Assembly: GCA_020047885.1 (NCBI GenBank)
Contig: JAIFNF010000030.1
Span: 1-13,758, forward strand
DNA: 13,758 nt
Source: Gammaproteobacteria bacterium
GTDB taxonomy: Bacteria; Pseudomonadota; Gammaproteobacteria; Competibacterales; Competibacteraceae
Direction of reading: 5' to 3'
Of this stretch, positions 13,248-13,758 are shown in pieces. The notes under the pieces were generated by a model, which saw only the letters and a program-made list of their open reading frames with translations, ran no database searches and was not told the DNA's origin. Each line of letters begins with the position of its first letter. Positions within the stretch are counted from its first letter, which is position 1. Both the position numbers and the translations under genes were made by a program.

Positions 13248-13758
13248 ATGAGCCAAACGTGTCGTATTGAACTGGATGGAAAGACCCATGACTTCCCACT
13301 TATTGAGGGAACGGAAAACGAGCGGGCTATTGATATTAGCGCGTTGCGTGACAGTACCGGTTACATCACGCTGGATGACGGGTACGGCAACACCGGTTCC
13401 TGCAAATCCGCGATTACCTACATCGATGGCGATCAGGGCATTCTGCGCTATCGCGGAATTCCGATTGAGCAACTGGCCGAACATAGCACTTTTGTGGAAA
13501 CCGCCTGGCTGGTGATCTGGGGCCGATTGCCGACGGAGGAGGAGCTGAGCCGCTTCAGCGCCCGGTTGACCCAGAACGAAATGATGCATGAAAGTCTGCG
13601 CAGTCATTTCCAGGGCTTTCCGCCGAATGCGCCGCCCATGGCGATTCTGTCGGCGATGATCAACGCCATGAGTTGCTATGAGCCAGGCATGATGGATATT
13701 GATGATGAACGCACTCTGGAACGGGCTGCTGCCCGGATCATTTCCAAGGTGCGCACCA
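13248..13758 (+). CDS. gltA: Citrate synthase (5' part; continues past the right edge)
   Basis: Cytosolic enzyme that condenses acetyl-CoA with oxaloacetate to citrate, entry step of the TCA cycle. The first 170 codons are present of about 430. Recognised from TGYITLDDGYGNTGSCKSAI (about 38-57), ITYIDGDQGILRYRGIPIEQLAE (57-79), TAWLVIWGRLPTEEEL and the PPMAILSAMINAMSCYEPG segment (helix region around 135-153). The active-site histidines and aspartate lie beyond the edge. The N-terminal beta extension and the GDQGILRYRG signature fit the hexameric, NADH-sensitive type of Gram-negative bacteria rather than the short dimeric type (family inference). ATG 13248 is preceded by AGGAGA ending ten bases upstream. 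A candidate -10 and a strong hairpin lie in its leader. Confidence 0.95.
   Translation, partial: MSQTCRIELDGKTHDFPLIEGTENERAIDISALRDSTGYITLDDGYGNTGSCKSAITYIDGDQGILRYRGIPIEQLAEHSTFVETAWLVIWGRLPTEEELSRFSARLTQNEMMHESLRSHFQGFPPNAPPMAILSAMINAMSCYEPGMMDIDDERTLERAAARIISKVRT

Noticed and set aside
1..13758. CRISPR array, tRNA or rRNA gene, transposase
   Set aside because: No regularly spaced repeats, no cloverleaf-like or rRNA sequence and no transposase motifs were noticed; the only tandem repeat is (TGG)6.

Overview
The window looks like chromosomal DNA of a gammaproteobacterium. DedA and the K+ transporter Kup read very close to the enterobacterial proteins, and the cytoplasmic parvulin and MoeA fit a respiratory, molybdoenzyme-using proteobacterium. 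A Competibacter/Contendobacter-like lineage is only a guess. Most genes are visibly GC-rich. The hemerythrin gene, several intergenic stretches and the leader of the second ParA gene are clearly AT-richer.

Layout, left to right. (1) 1-3039, minus strand: a two-transmembrane K+ channel with tandem RCK domains, then kup, which runs off the left edge. (2) 3040-3326: AT-rich spacer. (3) 3327-5428, minus strand: a ParA-ParB pair of plasmid style (ParA with an N-terminal MerR-like helix-turn-helix; 4-base overlap with parB). (4) 5429-5655: divergent control region with an 8-bp inverted repeat. (5) 5656-8042, plus strand: small genes. These are a secreted protein with two tandem Cys-pair repeats, a 66-aa four-cysteine protein ended by a very clear UUCG-loop terminator, a bacteriohemerythrin, a 64-aa acidic protein and a YSC84/SYLF-like lipoprotein. 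(6) 8076-9347, minus strand: moeA. (7) 9348-11316: a gene-free leader holding an inverted-repeat element and a 12-bp palindrome, then a small plasmid-type ParA ATPase. It overlaps a gene for a helix-turn-helix/coiled-coil/single-membrane-segment protein that ends in six tryptophans. (8) 11356-12323, minus strand: a remnant of mobB with its middle missing, directly behind a parvulin gene. (9) 12482 to the end, plus strand: dedA and the 5' part of citrate synthase gltA.

How the parts may work together. The parvulin, mobB remnant and moeA are all on the minus strand and belong to molybdenum-cofactor and molybdoenzyme maturation, so they probably formed one ancestral cluster. The ParA/HTH pair lies between mobB and moeA in the opposite direction, like an acquired plasmid-derived cassette. 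The channel and Kup together give a K+ homeostasis unit. The most unusual item is the ParA-like ATPase paired with a membrane-anchored DNA-binding protein, which suggests a DNA-tethering or partition module. No tRNA, rRNA, CRISPR array or transposase was seen.
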